Below, piece by piece: positions 33,710 through 46,151 of a stretch of DNA of 64,000 nt (position 1 is its first letter; each line of letters opens with the position of its first letter). Source of the DNA: Actinernus sp. WN-2022 (lineage: Eukaryota > Cnidaria > Anthozoa > Actiniaria > Actinernidae); assembly GCA_030867875.1 (NCBI GenBank), contig JAOWCC010000577.1, positions 74,209,012 to 74,273,011 on the forward strand, written 5' to 3'. Made by a program: the position numbers and the translations under genes. The notes below the pieces were generated by a model, which searched no databases, was not told the origin of the DNA, and saw only the letters and a program-made list of their open reading frames with translations.

Positions 33710-34429
33710 GAGCAGCATCCTGATGGGAAGACTTCAGACAGAAGTATTGAGACACAAACAGACTTGTGTCTACTCCATGTTAGAATGGTATCAAGAGATA
33801 CACAAACAGAAGGAACAGAGCAAGAACCTGCATCTGACAACCAGCCTACTGCGATATTTACACCTGATGACAATGATATGGAAGATAAAGACTTGGATAA
33901 AATACAACAATTAGAGGACAATAACAACACAAAATCAGGACCTTGTATTGGAGAAAGTGGTGAAGTTATTCAACCTGTTGCCAGAAACTGCAGGAGTACA
34001 TCATTTACCTTGGAAAAAGGGAATGGGGCCAAGCCATCAGATATGTTATTGTTCAAGGAAATTCCCAGAGACAGTCAAGGAGCAAAGGGTTGTGACACAA
34101 ATAGTAAATCACATTGCATTACCAATAGCACAGTCACCACTGCAGTGCGGTATGAAACTTCTCTTAATTCTCCTAAAGAAAAGCCATTTCAATGCAAGGA
34201 ATGTGCAATATGTTTTAAAAAGCATAGTAACTTAATTTCTCACATTCAAATACACTATGGAGTGAAACGTTTCGAATGTAAAGAGTGTGGAAGACTGTTC
34301 AAGCGCTCCGATGGCTTAGCTCGTCATGGACGAACACACACTGGAGAGAAACCATTTAAATGCAAGCAGTGCGGAAGGTGCTTCGGGGATTCTTATAGCC
34401 TGGCTAGACATGTTAGAACTATACACTAG
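33710..34429 (+). CDS. terminal exon of a C2H2 zinc-finger gene, 3 fingers
   Basis: The exon follows a TACATAATAG acceptor and stays open for 239 codons to TAG. It starts with a low-complexity acidic region (SIETQTD, TQTEGTEQEPASD, DDNDMEDKDLDK). Three C2H2 fingers follow, starting FQCKECAICF, FECKECGRLF and FKCKQCGRCF, with a TGEKPF linker. It is a paralogue of the exon at 46752-47945 in the opposite orientation, but lacks a basic segment and four fingers. It is likely a DNA-binding nuclear protein. The 5' exons are not identified. Confidence 0.8.
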   Translation, partial: EQHPDGKTSDRSIETQTDLCLLHVRMVSRDTQTEGTEQEPASDNQPTAIFTPDDNDMEDKDLDKIQQLEDNNNTKSGPCIGESGEVIQPVARNCRSTSFTLEKGNGAKPSDMLLFKEIPRDSQGAKGCDTNSKSHCITNSTVTTAVRYETSLNSPKEKPFQCKECAICFKKHSNLISHIQIHYGVKRFECKECGRLFKRSDGLARHGRTHTGEKPFKCKQCGRCFGDSYSLARHVRTIH

Positions 34430-34434
34430 TAAGA

Positions 34435-35450
34435 GAAATGACACAGAAACATTGAAATGGAATCTTTGGGGCTTGATGATAAGATAAGTTAAGCAGCCTA
34501 GTGAAATTTTTTAGAAACAGTATGGAAGAAACTTTACTAAAGACAACGGTAACATCGATCAATTTGGGCTCTTTCTTTTAGCTGTATCAACGTCCTCAAT
34601 TGTATATATCTGTAGACTTTATTACTTTAGTATTATTTATTGCACTGTTATTGCACTGCATATTACTATTTATTGCAGTACTGCACAGTTGCATTGCACA
34701 TGTATTCTTATTTTACATGCACCAGCTCGTCCACGTTATGGCGTTAGCCTTTGTGGATATAATCCAAGTACAAATAGAATTACTGTTTGAACAATGGCGG
34801 TAATAATTATTGATGTTCAGCAGGGAACAATGTGACTGATGAAGTGAATTCAATATAAAACCGCCTTTACGAAACTCCGTTTGAACTCTCAGTGAAACTG
34901 TATTTACACATTCCCGTAAGCGGCCGCGGACACCTTTGAGGGGTAAGATTTGGATTTTTCTTTTGTTTTTAAGCTCCCTAATAAAGTGACCACCCCGACG
35001 GAACAATCCCATCAGAACGACTCTATTGCAATCAATCACTTCACGCCGCTGTAGGTTAGTACAAGTATTTTGCCACAATGGTTTTATTCTAAAAGCAATT
35101 ACAGTATTGTAAGTAACGACTGACAGAGTTAAGTAAAGTGTCGTGTGATTTATTTCAATCTCGTACTGTTCTTTTATCCGGCCGGCCGCAGGCTCGTAAC
35201 ATGGTTCGCAACAGCACCCAGTTATGGAATTCAGTGAAATGATTACGATAACAATGTCGAAACATTGTATTTCCTAGATTTTTAACAAGTTTGGATCTCC
35301 GCCTTGGCAGACATTTTACTCTCTCCATAAAAGATGTACTTGCAGGGAATTTCTAAACTGTAACCGTAATCCGCTTTCCGGTTATGACAAGAGGCGACAA
35401 GATTCATGTCCGCCGAGTCAAGTCTAAACGAAGCCGAGCTTGAGGCCTGC
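34435..35450. other. mostly featureless; decayed pogo-like MITE fragment
   Basis: At about 34905-35015, CGTAAGCGGCCGCGGACACC and GTGACCACCCC resemble the interior of the intact MITE at 62987-63555. Nothing else is recognisable. Confidence 0.45.
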
Positions 35451-35612
35451 TTTTACATACATACATACATACACTTTATTTATACACGAGTAAACATCAG
35501 TAGTAGCATAAAACAATTACAAAATACAGAGATTGTAAAAAATAAAATATGCCTACTGTTTTACATGAATGTCGTGTGTTGAAGTATGGTAGTTAAAAAT
35601 AGGGAAGTTAGG

Positions 35613-35858
35613 TTACGATATAGATAATCTTTTCTTAAAATTACTTATTTTATCGGAGGCTCTAACATCCTCGGGCAGTGCATTCCATATCTTTGCCCCG
35701 TCAAAACGAAAGCATTTTTTACCGAAGTTTGTGCGCGGACGAGGAAAGGAGATTTTAGTCGACGAGCCTCTGAGATTATATTGTATAGCTTCGATTCTTC
35801 TTTCAAACATTTTAGTCATATACTCGGGTGCAAGGCCGTGCAGTGCTTTATAAACCAT
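35613..35858 (-). pseudogene. LINE ORF2 C-terminal end
   Basis: Contains MVYKALHGLAPEYM and FDGAKIWNALPEDVR, the standard C-terminal LINE motifs. It is separated from the main RT frame by a one-base shift near 35880-35900. Confidence 0.88.
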
Positions 35859-35887
35859 GACTGCTTTTTGAATGGCCCTTTGAGATT

Positions 35888-37192
35888 CTAGTCTTTTCCA
35901 CTCAGTAGCTCGTCAACATGGGTATGGAATGGTAGACCTGTTAGTATGCGGGCTGCTCTGTTTTGTAGTTTTTGTAACTTGTCAGAGAGTCCTTGGTTTA
36001 AGTTTCCCCATATGCAGCTACAATAGTCAAAGTGGGGCTGAATTAATGCCTTATAAACACTTAAGAGAGTCGCAAAAGGAACAAATGGCTTCATGCGTTT
36101 AAGCGCACCAAGACCAGATGATATTTTCTTTGTGAGTTTTTCGATATGAGTATTCCATGTTAAACATTCGTCAAGGTGTACTCCGAGGTACTTCACTGAC
36201 GAAACTCTCTTTACAACTTCACCACCAATTGGAAACGACATATCTTTGGGAAATTCCTGGAGTCTTTGGTTTGAGCCAATGAGTAGTATCTCTGTTTTTG
36301 ATGCATTTAGTGAAAGTTTATTGGCTGCAAGCCATTTACTCACTTCATTCAGGTTATTCGTGACAGATTCGTTAATTTCCTCTGGATCGTTTCCAGTGGC
36401 GGTGAGGGTTGTATCGTCAGCATACATACGTGTAGCTGCATCTGGCAAACAATTCGGTAAGTCATTTATATATATGAGAAACAATAGAGGTCCTAATATA
36501 GAGCCTTGAGGTACACCACATATTACATGTTTGAGGGTAGAAGTTTTACCGTTGACACAGCAGCTTTGTTGTCTATTGTTTAGATAAGACCCAAACCATT
36601 GCAACGAAACGCCTTCTATACCATACAATGCCAGCTTTTGAATTAGAATTTCGTGATCAACGGTATCGAAGGCCTTTTTTAGGTCTAGAAATGTAATAGC
36701 ATTAACAAAGCCGTTGTCAATGTTTCTGTACCAGTCATCGGTGGCCTCAAGAAGCGCTGTAGCTGTGGAGTGGAGTTCTCTAAACCCGGACTGAGAATTT
36801 GTAAGCATATTATTTCCTTGTAGATATTTGTAAAGCTGCTCAAATACTAGACGTTCAAATACTTTAGATATTACAGGGATAACAGAAATTGGTCTATAGT
36901 TGTTTGGATCATTCCGACTATCTTTTTTAAAGATAGGGCACACTCTCGCTAGTTTCCACTCTAAAGGAAATATGCCTGATTTGATTGAAGAATTAAAGAT
37001 GTCCGTAATTGTATCACAGATAATATCAGCTGCGTCTTTGAGCAGCCTACACGAGATATTATCTAGGCCAGTAGCCTTAGAGATACATAGTTTTTTCAAG
37101 AGTTTAAGAACTTCAGTATTGCTTACTTCTTGAAGGTGAAAGGTGCAGAATGACTTCCAAACAAGTGAATTAAGGCCGACGTGAAGAAGCAA
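35888..37192 (-). pseudogene. LINE ORF2 reverse transcriptase
   Basis: A 434-codon frame with YRPISVIPVISKVFERL, FLDLKKAFDTVDH, GVPQGSILGPLLFLIYINDL, the catalytic MYADDTTL box and VKYLGVHLDECLTW. It is a Jockey/CR1-like RT, distinct from the 18.9-20 kb copy. It ends early by frameshift at LLSGKD. The first residues are unlike RT and may be flanking DNA. Confidence 0.9.
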
Positions 37193-37207
37193 ACAACGGA
37201 ACTGATT

Positions 37208-37348
37208 ATGTCGGACGAAAACCTACTGCAGATCATAGCTGAAGCTATTTCTTCTTTGGTAGTCGACAAGTTAAGCGCTGCTCTATCTCAAGACGAAGAA
37301 TTCGCGCAGAATGTTGCCGGCAATCTAATAGCAACTCGGACACTTTAG
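37208..37348 (+). CDS. candidate short ORF, 46 aa, acidic amphipathic
   Basis: ATG to TAG with MSDENLLQIIAEAISSL, then DKLSAALSQDEEF and NVAGNLIATRTL. The composition looks like real protein: a regular amphipathic helix pattern and few rare residues. It lies just outside the 5' end of the LINE, on the opposite strand. It may be a first exon or the start of a mobile-element ORF. I do not recognise it. Confidence 0.35.
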   Translation: MSDENLLQIIAEAISSLVVDKLSAALSQDEEFAQNVAGNLIATRTL

Positions 37349-37349
37349 T

Positions 37350-38870
37350 TAAAATGTTAGCCGGTGGTCTTGGCCCGTCAGTAAAACAAGAGCTTGTCAC
37401 ATGACCAAACGAACCTAAATCACAAAGTCGAACACCTTGCGGCACATTGTCAGAAATCTATTCCATTGTGGGCGGGGCTTAAAATTATGCAATAGCGCCT
37501 GACAATCTTAAATCACTATTTCTGAGGCTCTCTCGCGCTTTAGTTTTTGCCAGGAGGAGGATAGACTAGTTACTTTGTAGTCTAGAACGGCTAGACTAGA
37601 AAATAATACAATTTCTAGACTAGCCTAGATAATGATTTCTAAAGTAGAGTTTTTAGTCTAGACTACCTAGGTCATTAATTTTCCTCTCGGTAAAAACACA
37701 ACTGTGTTTATTCGTATGGTAATTATAGTTCAGTTTTAGAGAAGAATTTGCATCTCAAGAGTTTTCCTCAAAACAATAGGACTATTGTTTCTATCAAACT
37801 GTATCGATAGCTCTTCAGTTATCGCTAATCCCTAAGGACAATAGCAAAGTTGCTCTTATGAGTCATTGTGGATTTACTGTAAAGATTTATAAATATTCTG
37901 AACTCACAATTATCTTATGAGTGATAGCGAAGGTACTAGCTGTAAGGAAAATAATAGACATTTTAGGAGTTCTGTAGGGGTTCTGCTGTGCAGCTGAAAT
38001 TGAAATCCTCCGCCGTCTATTCCGTCATTAGATTCCACAGCACTTTATTCACGAGCCCCAGCCAATAGATAATTAATTCAACCGTTTTTTATTCATGAGC
38101 GCCACACTTTATTCATGAGCGCGCCACACTTTGTTCATGCGGAAAGACAATAGAACCGTGACGTCATACCTACCACCACACGTTAATGAGATACCACCAC
38201 AAACCACCACACGTTAATGAGAAACCACCACAAAAAAGGGGGCTAATTCGGTGCCTCCTACTCATCGGGCAGAATGGCGCGACGCATCCGGGTCTTAAAA
38301 ATTACAGTACGCCGCCAAATTCGAAAATTAATTTGAACAGGACGGCCAATTTACAAAGAAAACATTACAAAATAGCGATAGTGGCTTAATGTTTGGTTTC
38401 TTTTCAACAGGAAAGAAAATCGCTACAAAAAACCAAAAGGGCGCAAAATGTAGATAAGATGATAAACGTCACCATTCCGCAAAAATATATCACCTAACAC
38501 ATATTTTACGAGTATGAAAATGACACAGAACTTCAGGGTTTTTCGTGTGTTTTAAAGGGGAAATTTACTACTAGTGATATGCGAGAGCGATTTACGAACA
38601 AATAAAAACCTCTTCTAAAAACCAAAAGGGCGCAAAATCATGAACATATACTGAAGGCCTTTACCGCCAAGTTTCAGCGCCAACCGACCACGATTAGTAA
38701 TATGTTTTGAAGGTTTAATTTCACCTTCATGAAATCTCTCAAAATCCTCATTTGAATATGCGCGCTTCTACGCTTCAGTTAGTCTGCCTCCGCCTCCTTC
38801 AGTTGTAGGCTCCGCCTTCTAAAGACGATATGTTAATATCTCACTGATGCCATTTGGAACTGACTGGTCA
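37350..38870. other. no gene seen; clustered short repeats
   Basis: TAGTCTAGA words cluster at 37565-37665, TTTATTCATGAGCGC repeats at 38040-38140, CCACCACACGTTAATGAGA occurs twice near 38170-38225, and AAACCAAAAGGGCGCAAAAT occurs twice (38435 and 38618). Confidence 0.5.
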
Positions 38871-38880
38871 TTCATCTAGC

Positions 38881-39418
38881 GCGTCAAAAGCAAATCATAA
38901 CGTACGTTGTATTCAGAATAATTCAAGCTTCAAATTGAGACGTTGCTCATGTTCGTACGTGCTCTAGAAGTATTTAAAAGCTAAAAACATCGCCCAGCCG
39001 AGTTGGCGGCAAAGTACTTTCAAACTGAAGCTGAGTAAAAGGCAACCGCGACAAAACAAATCTTAGTGAGCATTAAATAAAAACTATAAACTTAGCGCGT
39101 CAAAAGCAAATGATAACGTTGTATTCAGAATAATTCAAGCTTCGAATTGAGACGTTGTTCATGTTCGTACGTGCTCTAGAAGTATTTAAACGCTAAAAAA
39201 TCTCCGCGGCGGAGTTGGCGGCAAAGTGCATTCTATCTAAAGCTGAGTAAAGGCAAACGCGACAAAACAAATCTTAGAGAGCATTAAATAAAAACTATAA
39301 ACTTAGCGCGTCAAAAGCAAATCATAACGTTGTATTCAGAATAATTCAAGCTTCAAATTGAGACGTTGCTCATGTTCGTACGTGCTCTAGGAGTATTTAA
39401 ATGCTAAAAACATCGCAC
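38881..39418. repeat. tandem repeat of about 211-216 bp, 2.5 copies
   Basis: GCGTCAAAAGCAAATCATAA recurs at 38881, 39097 and 39308. Each copy contains GTTCGTACGTGCTCTAG followed by GTATTTAAA, and the first two continue through GAGTTGGCGGCAAAGT. Confidence 0.9.
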
Positions 39419-39875
39419 CGGCGATCTTAAAGTTATAACTTTCTCCGTTTTATACGATTGATAGGGAAAAAAGGACACCAACACGATTTTTAATTTGTCA
39501 GAGATAAACCAAGCGGCAATTCGAATCATGGATTTAACCCAAAACTTTTACAAAGACAAGGTATCTTAAACTTTGAATTGATAAGTTTTAAGTCTGTATC
39601 TGTGTAATTGGCCCACCAAGGAAATAACAAGATCGAACAGACGAAAGGCTTTGCTTTTCAACTTCAGGGGCGGTAATGACAAATTAGTTAGTGTGATGAC
39701 CTTCTTTAACGAGCTTTGGGAGTCCACTATTCCCATGAAGCGAGCAGTTCACAGTGATTGAAATGTGCTTCATGTGATGTGGGAGTAGAGTATTCCCAAA
39801 CCGATTTGTCAAAAGCCAATCACAATCTCCCTCTCGCAGAATATTTAGCAATGTTATAATTATTCCTCACTTTAA

Positions 39876-41165
39876 GGTTACCGGATACCTTCAAAGCATG
39901 TTTTTTTGTAAAAAAATATTATTGATTATTTGGAAAGTTTATGGATTGTTCTACAATTTAGAAAAAACATTATTTCAAAAGATATAAAAGCTTGCGAGAT
40001 ATTTAGAAAAAACGTATTTAGAAGGAAACTAAATAAATCACCGAGGCGTTGTAATCCCTTTACGTGCCACTGGCACCCCGTGGACTTTTAGCGGGAGCTG
40101 TTATCCGAGTACCATAATTTGCATACTGTTGTTGTAGTTCCCTTCTTCGAAATAACAAACGTGCATTTAGAGTCTTTTATCAATTGTTTGTATGGGGAAA
40201 TCCAAAAGAGAAAAGCAGAGTCCTTGAGTAAAACAAAGCGAACCCTGGACCGAAAAAGAAAGCCGGGAAACCGGCGATAAGGAGGAATTCGGTAAAACGA
40301 GCCGGTTGAGCTCGCGGACAGCGACAATGGCTCGTGCTTCGAAGAACGTGCCAAAGGCAGCGAATAACAACCTTCAACTTCAGTGTCAACGCCAAATATA
40401 AGCAGCGCCAGCAGGCTTAAACTGTCGTTTGGCTTACCAGGAACCAGTAAGTCATTTGAAGAGACTGAGTTCGCGAGCAGCGATGAATTCAAATCGGAGT
40501 CTATAATTTCCCGCGAATTTCACTACTGCTTTGAAGCTCCAGGGGTCCTTGCGTAGTCATTGGCTAGTTGGTTCGAAGTGTTGACATTTGCCTTGATGAG
40601 GTGTGAAATGTTCACAAAACTTTACACGCCAAATCTCCGACTAGGTTTTTCTTCGTATCCCCTCTCTTTGAACGAATTAATAGGGTATGCAGACTTGCCA
40701 GATTTTGATAAAACTCGGCCAAAAGACAGATAAGTTACTGACAAAGAAAAGGGTGTGAGCGTTTAGCAATATTCAAAGTATTTTTCCTCGTAGAGTATCC
40801 CGCGTGATGTGACTCGGACATTATTGAAGACTAAAACTTTAGGAATGAATTGCATTTGAATGAAGTAAAATATTTACAAATGCTCACACTCTTTTTTAGG
40901 CTGTCATATGCTGATTAACATTATGCAGTTGAATTGTTCTTATGCGTTAACCCGAAGGCTGCTAATTCACTTTTATAAACCTTGTCAGTTTTGCGTTTGT
41001 TGGCTTAGCATTGCTTTGCAATAAAATATATTTTTAAACAAATCCATTCAGCGTATTCTACACTTCATAAGCTTTACAGAGGTATATAGGTTTCTATAGT
41101 TTTCTTTAAAACAACGCGCGTACAAAATTATTAACGAGAGAGACCCGCGAAGGTATCCGGTAACC
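39876..41165. mobile_element. TTAA-flanked transposon, family GGTTACCGGATACCTTC, copy 1
   Basis: The ends are GGTTACCGGATACCTTC and its reverse complement, with TTAA on both sides (39872-39875 and 41166-41169). It is 1290 bp with no transposase. The TTAA duplication points to piggyBac-type mobilisation. The interior includes a decayed frame starting MGKSKR on the plus strand (about 40192). Confidence 0.85.
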
Positions 41166-41401
41166 TTAACTTCACGGTCGTAAGTACATGTCGCCGAGAA
41201 CAATAGAATTCTGCGCGATGACTAATAACAATTTTATCGAGGACCGAGAGCTGTTATTTACCGGGAACACTCGAGATTTTCCCCATTTTTTTATATTCCC
41301 GCTACCGCCAAGGCAAAACTTAAAACTCAGATTCAACCAATAGCACTGAGTTACGAGTAAACTAGTTACCAGGCTTTTACAGGCTAATCGAGAGCAATAT
41401 G

Positions 41402-41560
41402 GCGGATGAAAGTTCAGAGAAGGGAGAAGAAGACCGTACGGGTTTCGTTTTGATGTTCTTTCGAGCTGTGGCAGTGTACAGATACCTGAAATCACTCAAA
41501 TTTTGCCTCAATGGGAAGCTGTTGGTAAATACTAAGTCACATTTGGATGTATTTGTGTGA
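41402..41560 (+). CDS. candidate first exon or small ORF
   Basis: ATGGCGGATG in good start context opens a frame reading MADESSEKGEEDRTGF, then FFRAVAVYRYLKSL and LNGKLL, at which point a donor-like GTAAATAC occurs. The frame closes shortly after. The basic/aromatic helix is protein-like, but I do not recognise it. Confidence 0.3.
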   Translation, partial: ADESSEKGEEDRTGFVLMFFRAVAVYRYLKSLKFCLNGKLLVNTKSHLDVFV

Positions 41561-41833
41561 TATGACATTTAAGCTTTCCAAACGTCTTCCAGACAGCTGC
41601 TCTTGGCTGAATCATTGGAAAATATTTAGCAAACAGCAAGTTTTCAATTTGGTACAACATAACTCATCCTTTCACAGGCAGTGTGTTTTATTACTCGGCC
41701 AGCATGGGCTGGGCCCAAGTAAAGTTTCGCAAGTGTTATTTTGCCCCGGCAACCAATCAGATTGCACTGGTCATGTGATACGTTGCGCTAGCCATGTGTT
41801 ACTCAATCTATTTACAGAAATTAGTTAAAGAAG

Positions 41834-42103
41834 ATGGCGGAGACCCGGGAGGAAATTTCTCTCAAATTTGGAGTCCCATCTCTCAAATGTAAGCAGCTTA
41901 ATGTTTTATTTAACTTCATTTGTGGGAAAGCCTTCCAACAGGCTCAGGCTATTTCAACTGGCGCCCTTGTCGGAGCCGAAGGACGTCTTTTACCCAGAGA
42001 TTTATTCGACACGACGAACACCACACGACTCACGAGTGGCAAAAACGCGAGCGAAGTTTTGCTGAAACCAAAGCTTTCCTCGATGGAAATGGAAAGATAT
42101 TGA
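41834..42103 (+). CDS. candidate first exon, MAETREEISLKFG
   Basis: ATGGCGGAGACC starts a frame with a donor-like GTAAGC after 18 codons (SLK, about 41889), while the frame itself runs 89 codons. About 85 bases upstream is an ACCAATCAGA box. It could be an exon of an unidentified gene whose promoter is nearby, or chance. Confidence 0.25.
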   Translation: MAETREEISLKFGVPSLKCKQLNVLFNFICGKAFQQAQAISTGALVGAEGRLLPRDLFDTTNTTRLTSGKNASEVLLKPKLSSMEMERY

Positions 42104-42185
42104 GTTTTTCTAGGACTTTGGATGGAAATTTCTCACATTTTACGAAAGGTTAGGGATTAACTGGCCCTCCTAAACGCACGTGGCC

Positions 42186-42627
42186 TGACGTGGGTAGTAT
42201 CGTCGTGTCCCGTTTAACCTACTGCGTCATAAAATTCCCATTGTTACCCACGTTCGCTATGAATAATTTGAGACTCAGAAATTTCATACGAACATCCGAA
42301 TCGACACTTAGAAATTTTAGAACGGTTATACGTTATCCTCAGTATAAAAAAAATACCGCCTGAACCGGGATTCGAACTCGGGCCGGTTAAGAATCAATGC
42401 AATGGCTTACCCACCTCCATGCCACAAACCCTAAGCGTTAGACCACGAGAGAATTCGCTGATTGCAGTCGTTTTTTTACCAGATATATATGAACTTCATT
42501 AGCATGTTCATAAAATATTCTATTATAGTATAATATATACTATAATAGCGGTACTACAACCCACCGAGCGCGCGAGGTGTGATTCCCCACGGATCTCAAC
42601 GGTACACGACGATACTACCCTGACGTG
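42186..42627. mobile_element. short TIR element containing a tRNA-like unit
   Basis: GGGTAGTATCGTCGTGT near the left end is repeated inverted near the right end (rc AGGGTAGTATCGTCGTGTAC). The tRNA-like sequence lies in the middle. It is about 440 bp with no transposase. Confidence 0.65.
42361..42452 (-). ncRNA. tRNA-like Pol III unit
   Basis: The A box (TGGTCTAACGC) and B box (GAGTTCGAATCCC) lie about 50 bases apart, and a run of eight T follows directly. The anticodon region is about 20 bases too long for a plain tRNA, so it is a tRNA pseudogene or SINE head, or an intron-like insertion. Confidence 0.6.
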
Positions 42628-43423
42628 GTGAACTATTTAATTTGAACCGACATTTGTAAGTAAAACATGCATAAACTTACCAGATTGTGTTGCTGTTGTT
42701 AAAAGTAATGGCATCAAATATAGTAGTAAATGGCCCGATTCCTCAGTAGTTCTAGGCCAGCGTCGGTACTTTCACTCGGTAACTTCATGACATGACACGA
42801 GTAAGAATTCGGGAACGAAGATGTAGAAAATGAACACTAGCACTAATATTTGAAAAGTCACCACTCTACGTGGTAGGTACATAAAGATCGGACGCGAATA
42901 TTGTATCGTGCTTGTGAATTAAAACAATAATTGGAATCTGTGTTATTCTAATTATGGAACTTGAAATGACCATGTTGTCCCATAGGAGTAACAGATCTTT
43001 ATCAAATGTTATGCATACTTATTAGCTGAGTACGAAATATTTATCAAAAGTTAATTTACTCATTAATAATTTTACTGGGATTTACAGTACTGTGCATGTG
43101 ATCTGAATACTGAGCTGGGATTGGTTTGCATCCTCATTAATTATTCATGAATTTTACAATGGGAAATAAAACTGCATGCAGATCTAGTTAGATGACTTTA
43201 TTTCACATTTAGAACGACACACCCTAAATATTCACAAGGGATATTTCATTTTAATTCAAAACTCATGTTGTCCAATAAGATGAAGCAAATCAGTCACATG
43301 CATGCTCCTTTATACCTGAAAATCTCATCATTCTAAAAGGCCCGCGGAGGGATTTGACTTCAGTCCTAGGGGAAAATGGGGCTTAATTGCTCAAAATAAT
43401 GGATATGGTAATTGCTTACCTAG

Positions 43424-43596
43424 GTACCTTAAAATTCGTGTACCTTTTTGCTAATTTTGGGTCTATCAGTCAATTTCTAATTAGGATGAATCTTTAAATA
43501 AAGATTTTTAATTAAGGTGAATCTTAATATAAAGGTTTCATCCTGATAAAGACCCAAAACATAACAAAAAGTACACAGACCATAAGGTACCTAGAT
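43424..43596. repeat. palindromic element, arms about 50 bp
   Basis: CTAGGTACCTTA, GTACCTTTTTG and TTTTGGGTCTATCAG pair with an inverted copy ending in TAAGGTACCTAG. The spacer is AT-rich. Confidence 0.7.
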
Positions 43597-43599
43597 TAT

Positions 43600-46150
43600 C
43601 AATTTTGCACTAAATTTATTAATATCAGCAGACTACCGAGATACACAGATAATATTTTTAAAAGGAAGTTATCCAACTACCACTACTTGTTTACCGAGCC
43701 ACTATTTAGTCCCAATTATTAAACCAAACTCAAAGCCATAAAATAATAAAACGTGCATTAAACTTACAAGAGTCTGCCTGCGCCCTCGCCTTTTTAAATC
43801 TGATAAAACACTGCTGCTCGTTTATTAAACTATACATAAGCTATTAGCTAAAGGAAAAGTTACATGTACATGGATAGTGAAGTTAGAAATAATATTATCA
43901 GTCCATGAATTCTACTGAAAAGCATTGATTTCTAAAAATGTTGAAAAGTATGGGTTGCTAAACCCTGCTAAAGAAATGAAAAAAATTGTAATATGTTTGA
44001 GCAAGTTAGTTCAAAGACTGTGTTATGTGAAGTTGATTTATTATAATTACTGGGAGCAGTTAAAATAAGCCTTTTGCAGGAAACAGTCATGTGCTGGTAT
44101 AATACTTTGTTAAAGAATGAATTGAGCGTGTGATCTCCATTGCCATGGATGCTGGATGGCAAGCTATTCTTTAAAAATGCTGTTTTAGAAAGATCGACAA
44201 TCGATTGGAGGTGCAAAATCGCATTTACAAACAGGTTTTGCTAATAATACTACCCTCACTAATCTCATACAAGTGCCTTTAATATATATGAATTAAGAAT
44301 TGTTTGCATCCAGTACAACCATGTCATTGCATTCCTGCAAAAGGTCCACCCATTATATATAAATTATTTTCACGAACATCAGTAGTAAATCAATTATCCG
44401 GCTCTAGCATAAATCATGTATGACAGAAAAATATGTTATAACTCCATGAACTACATGTATTCACCTATTCTTAGGTGGCCACTCAGTGTCTCTTGTTATC
44501 TCAAGAAGACACACGAGAACAGAAGAAAATAATATATTGTATTTGATAATACACAGGGTTCTTGTTTTTTCCATCGCATACTGCATTGTGATTGGCCAAA
44601 CTAGCAATCCACGAGTTATTGGCATGGGGAAAATCACTCGCTCACTCACTAGGATGGTGTTAACAAATCCATATTATCAATTTTCTCAGGATACCTCATT
44701 ATTTAATCGATATGTCACAAATTAAGTGCCAAAAACATTTGCGCCCAGATCTCCAACAACAATGAACAGTCAGTATCACTAATATGTGCCCTGAAAATAC
44801 ATAATCTAACGTTACAGTATGTGATATTAAAGTGTTTTAAGCAAGAATTATTCCAGTGAGTCCAGCCAAAACAATGCACTGTACATTTTATTGCACTACT
44901 TAAGACTTATTTTTCACAATGGCAAGGTTTCCTCATTCCACACAAAAAACATTGTTCTCTCTTATAAATCAATAGGAAGCATGTTTTTTCTGATTTATTG
45001 ATGTAAAAATATGATATTCCCCTAAAGAACAAAGAAAACCGAACCATGTGAAAAATAATCCTTGTTATTGGTCAGTTCTCTTATGAATTCTTCAGCATAA
45101 TACGCTAGAATCCCATGTATTACCCCCTGTGGATAATCCCCTTTCCAAAAAATTGTAACCTCCAAGAAATGCCCTGTTATGGATACATAAATAATTTCAT
45201 GGTTTGTTATTGTAAAATAAGATTTTAATTGCCACTGTAGATGGTTTGCACCCAATCCCCAGAGATTCAAATGACAAAGGGCATGGCGGCCATGTTGGTG
45301 TACAGAACAAAAGAAGCTAACGAAGAATCTATTGTTAACTGTACACCAACATGGCGGCTATGACGTCACGTGCAAAGGGTCTATAAACATGCCGTTCTCT
45401 AAGCAAGAGCAGAAACATAATAATGGATAGTCCCCAGGGCGATATATGGGATTAGTTTACATTTGACACGGTTTGATTTGTTATTCACAGGGCTTTATCT
45501 CCCATATAGACCGGATGAACAATAGAGTACTTCAAAGCCAGGGTAGAGACTTCATATTCAGCAGGGAAGAAAACAAGCAGGGTTGATATATAGAACTGAA
45601 TTGGTCATTATGAATTCAAGGTTCAATATATGGTTATTGATCGGGTCATGAGCTGAATTAAATCCTGCTCTCCCTTGAGAATATCAAATCGCTTCCCGGC
45701 TAGCTTGTAACAATAAAATTACTTAAATATAAAAACACTACATAGTATTATTTGTTAAGAAATGTCTAGCGGATGAAATGACTGCTTTAACTTCAAAGAT
45801 AAATTTCATTCAAGCAACAGTAAACCCCCAAAAGCAATATTGGTTAAGTCTGCCTATCTTCCTTTACATTCAATTCCGCAAATAAAATGCTATCGGTGAT
45901 TCTAGGCAATTGTTGATCTCTAGAATTATTTGACTAAATAAATACTCGCACCTCTGCTGAGCAGCAAATTCCTCTCCGCACAATATACGTAAACTTTACA
46001 TTAGAAGAAACTAAGCTTCAACCTGTTATTCCTATACAATATTACTCATATCATAACATGGCAAGACAAAATATTCATAATCTAAAATCAATCGAATGTT
46101 TAGTTGAGATACTTAGGTATACTAAGGTACACCTTTCTACCTTCTTAATG
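43600..46150. other. no gene recognised
   Basis: Long AT-rich stretch with several short open frames (for example 43968-44216 minus) that lack domains or good splice sites. One promoter-like palindrome is listed separately. Confidence 0.4.
45283..45372. promoter_or_regulatory. palindrome with YY1-like and CRE/E-box-like motifs
   Basis: GGCCATGTTGGTGTACAG and CTGTACACCAACATGGCGGC form an inverted repeat around about 35 bases, so CATGGCGGC (YY1-like) occurs in both arms. TGACGTCACGTG (CRE plus E-box) follows the right arm. It could be a divergent CpG-poor promoter. Motif evidence only. Confidence 0.35.
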
Positions 46151-46151
46151 G

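Larger units (their letters stand above)
35454..37192 (-). mobile_element. 5'-truncated LINE with (TATG)n tail
   Basis: An RT-containing copy that ends in a microsatellite (ATAC units, 35454-35476 in complement) after an AT-rich 3' untranslated region. The 5' truncation is near 37190. Confidence 0.87.
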
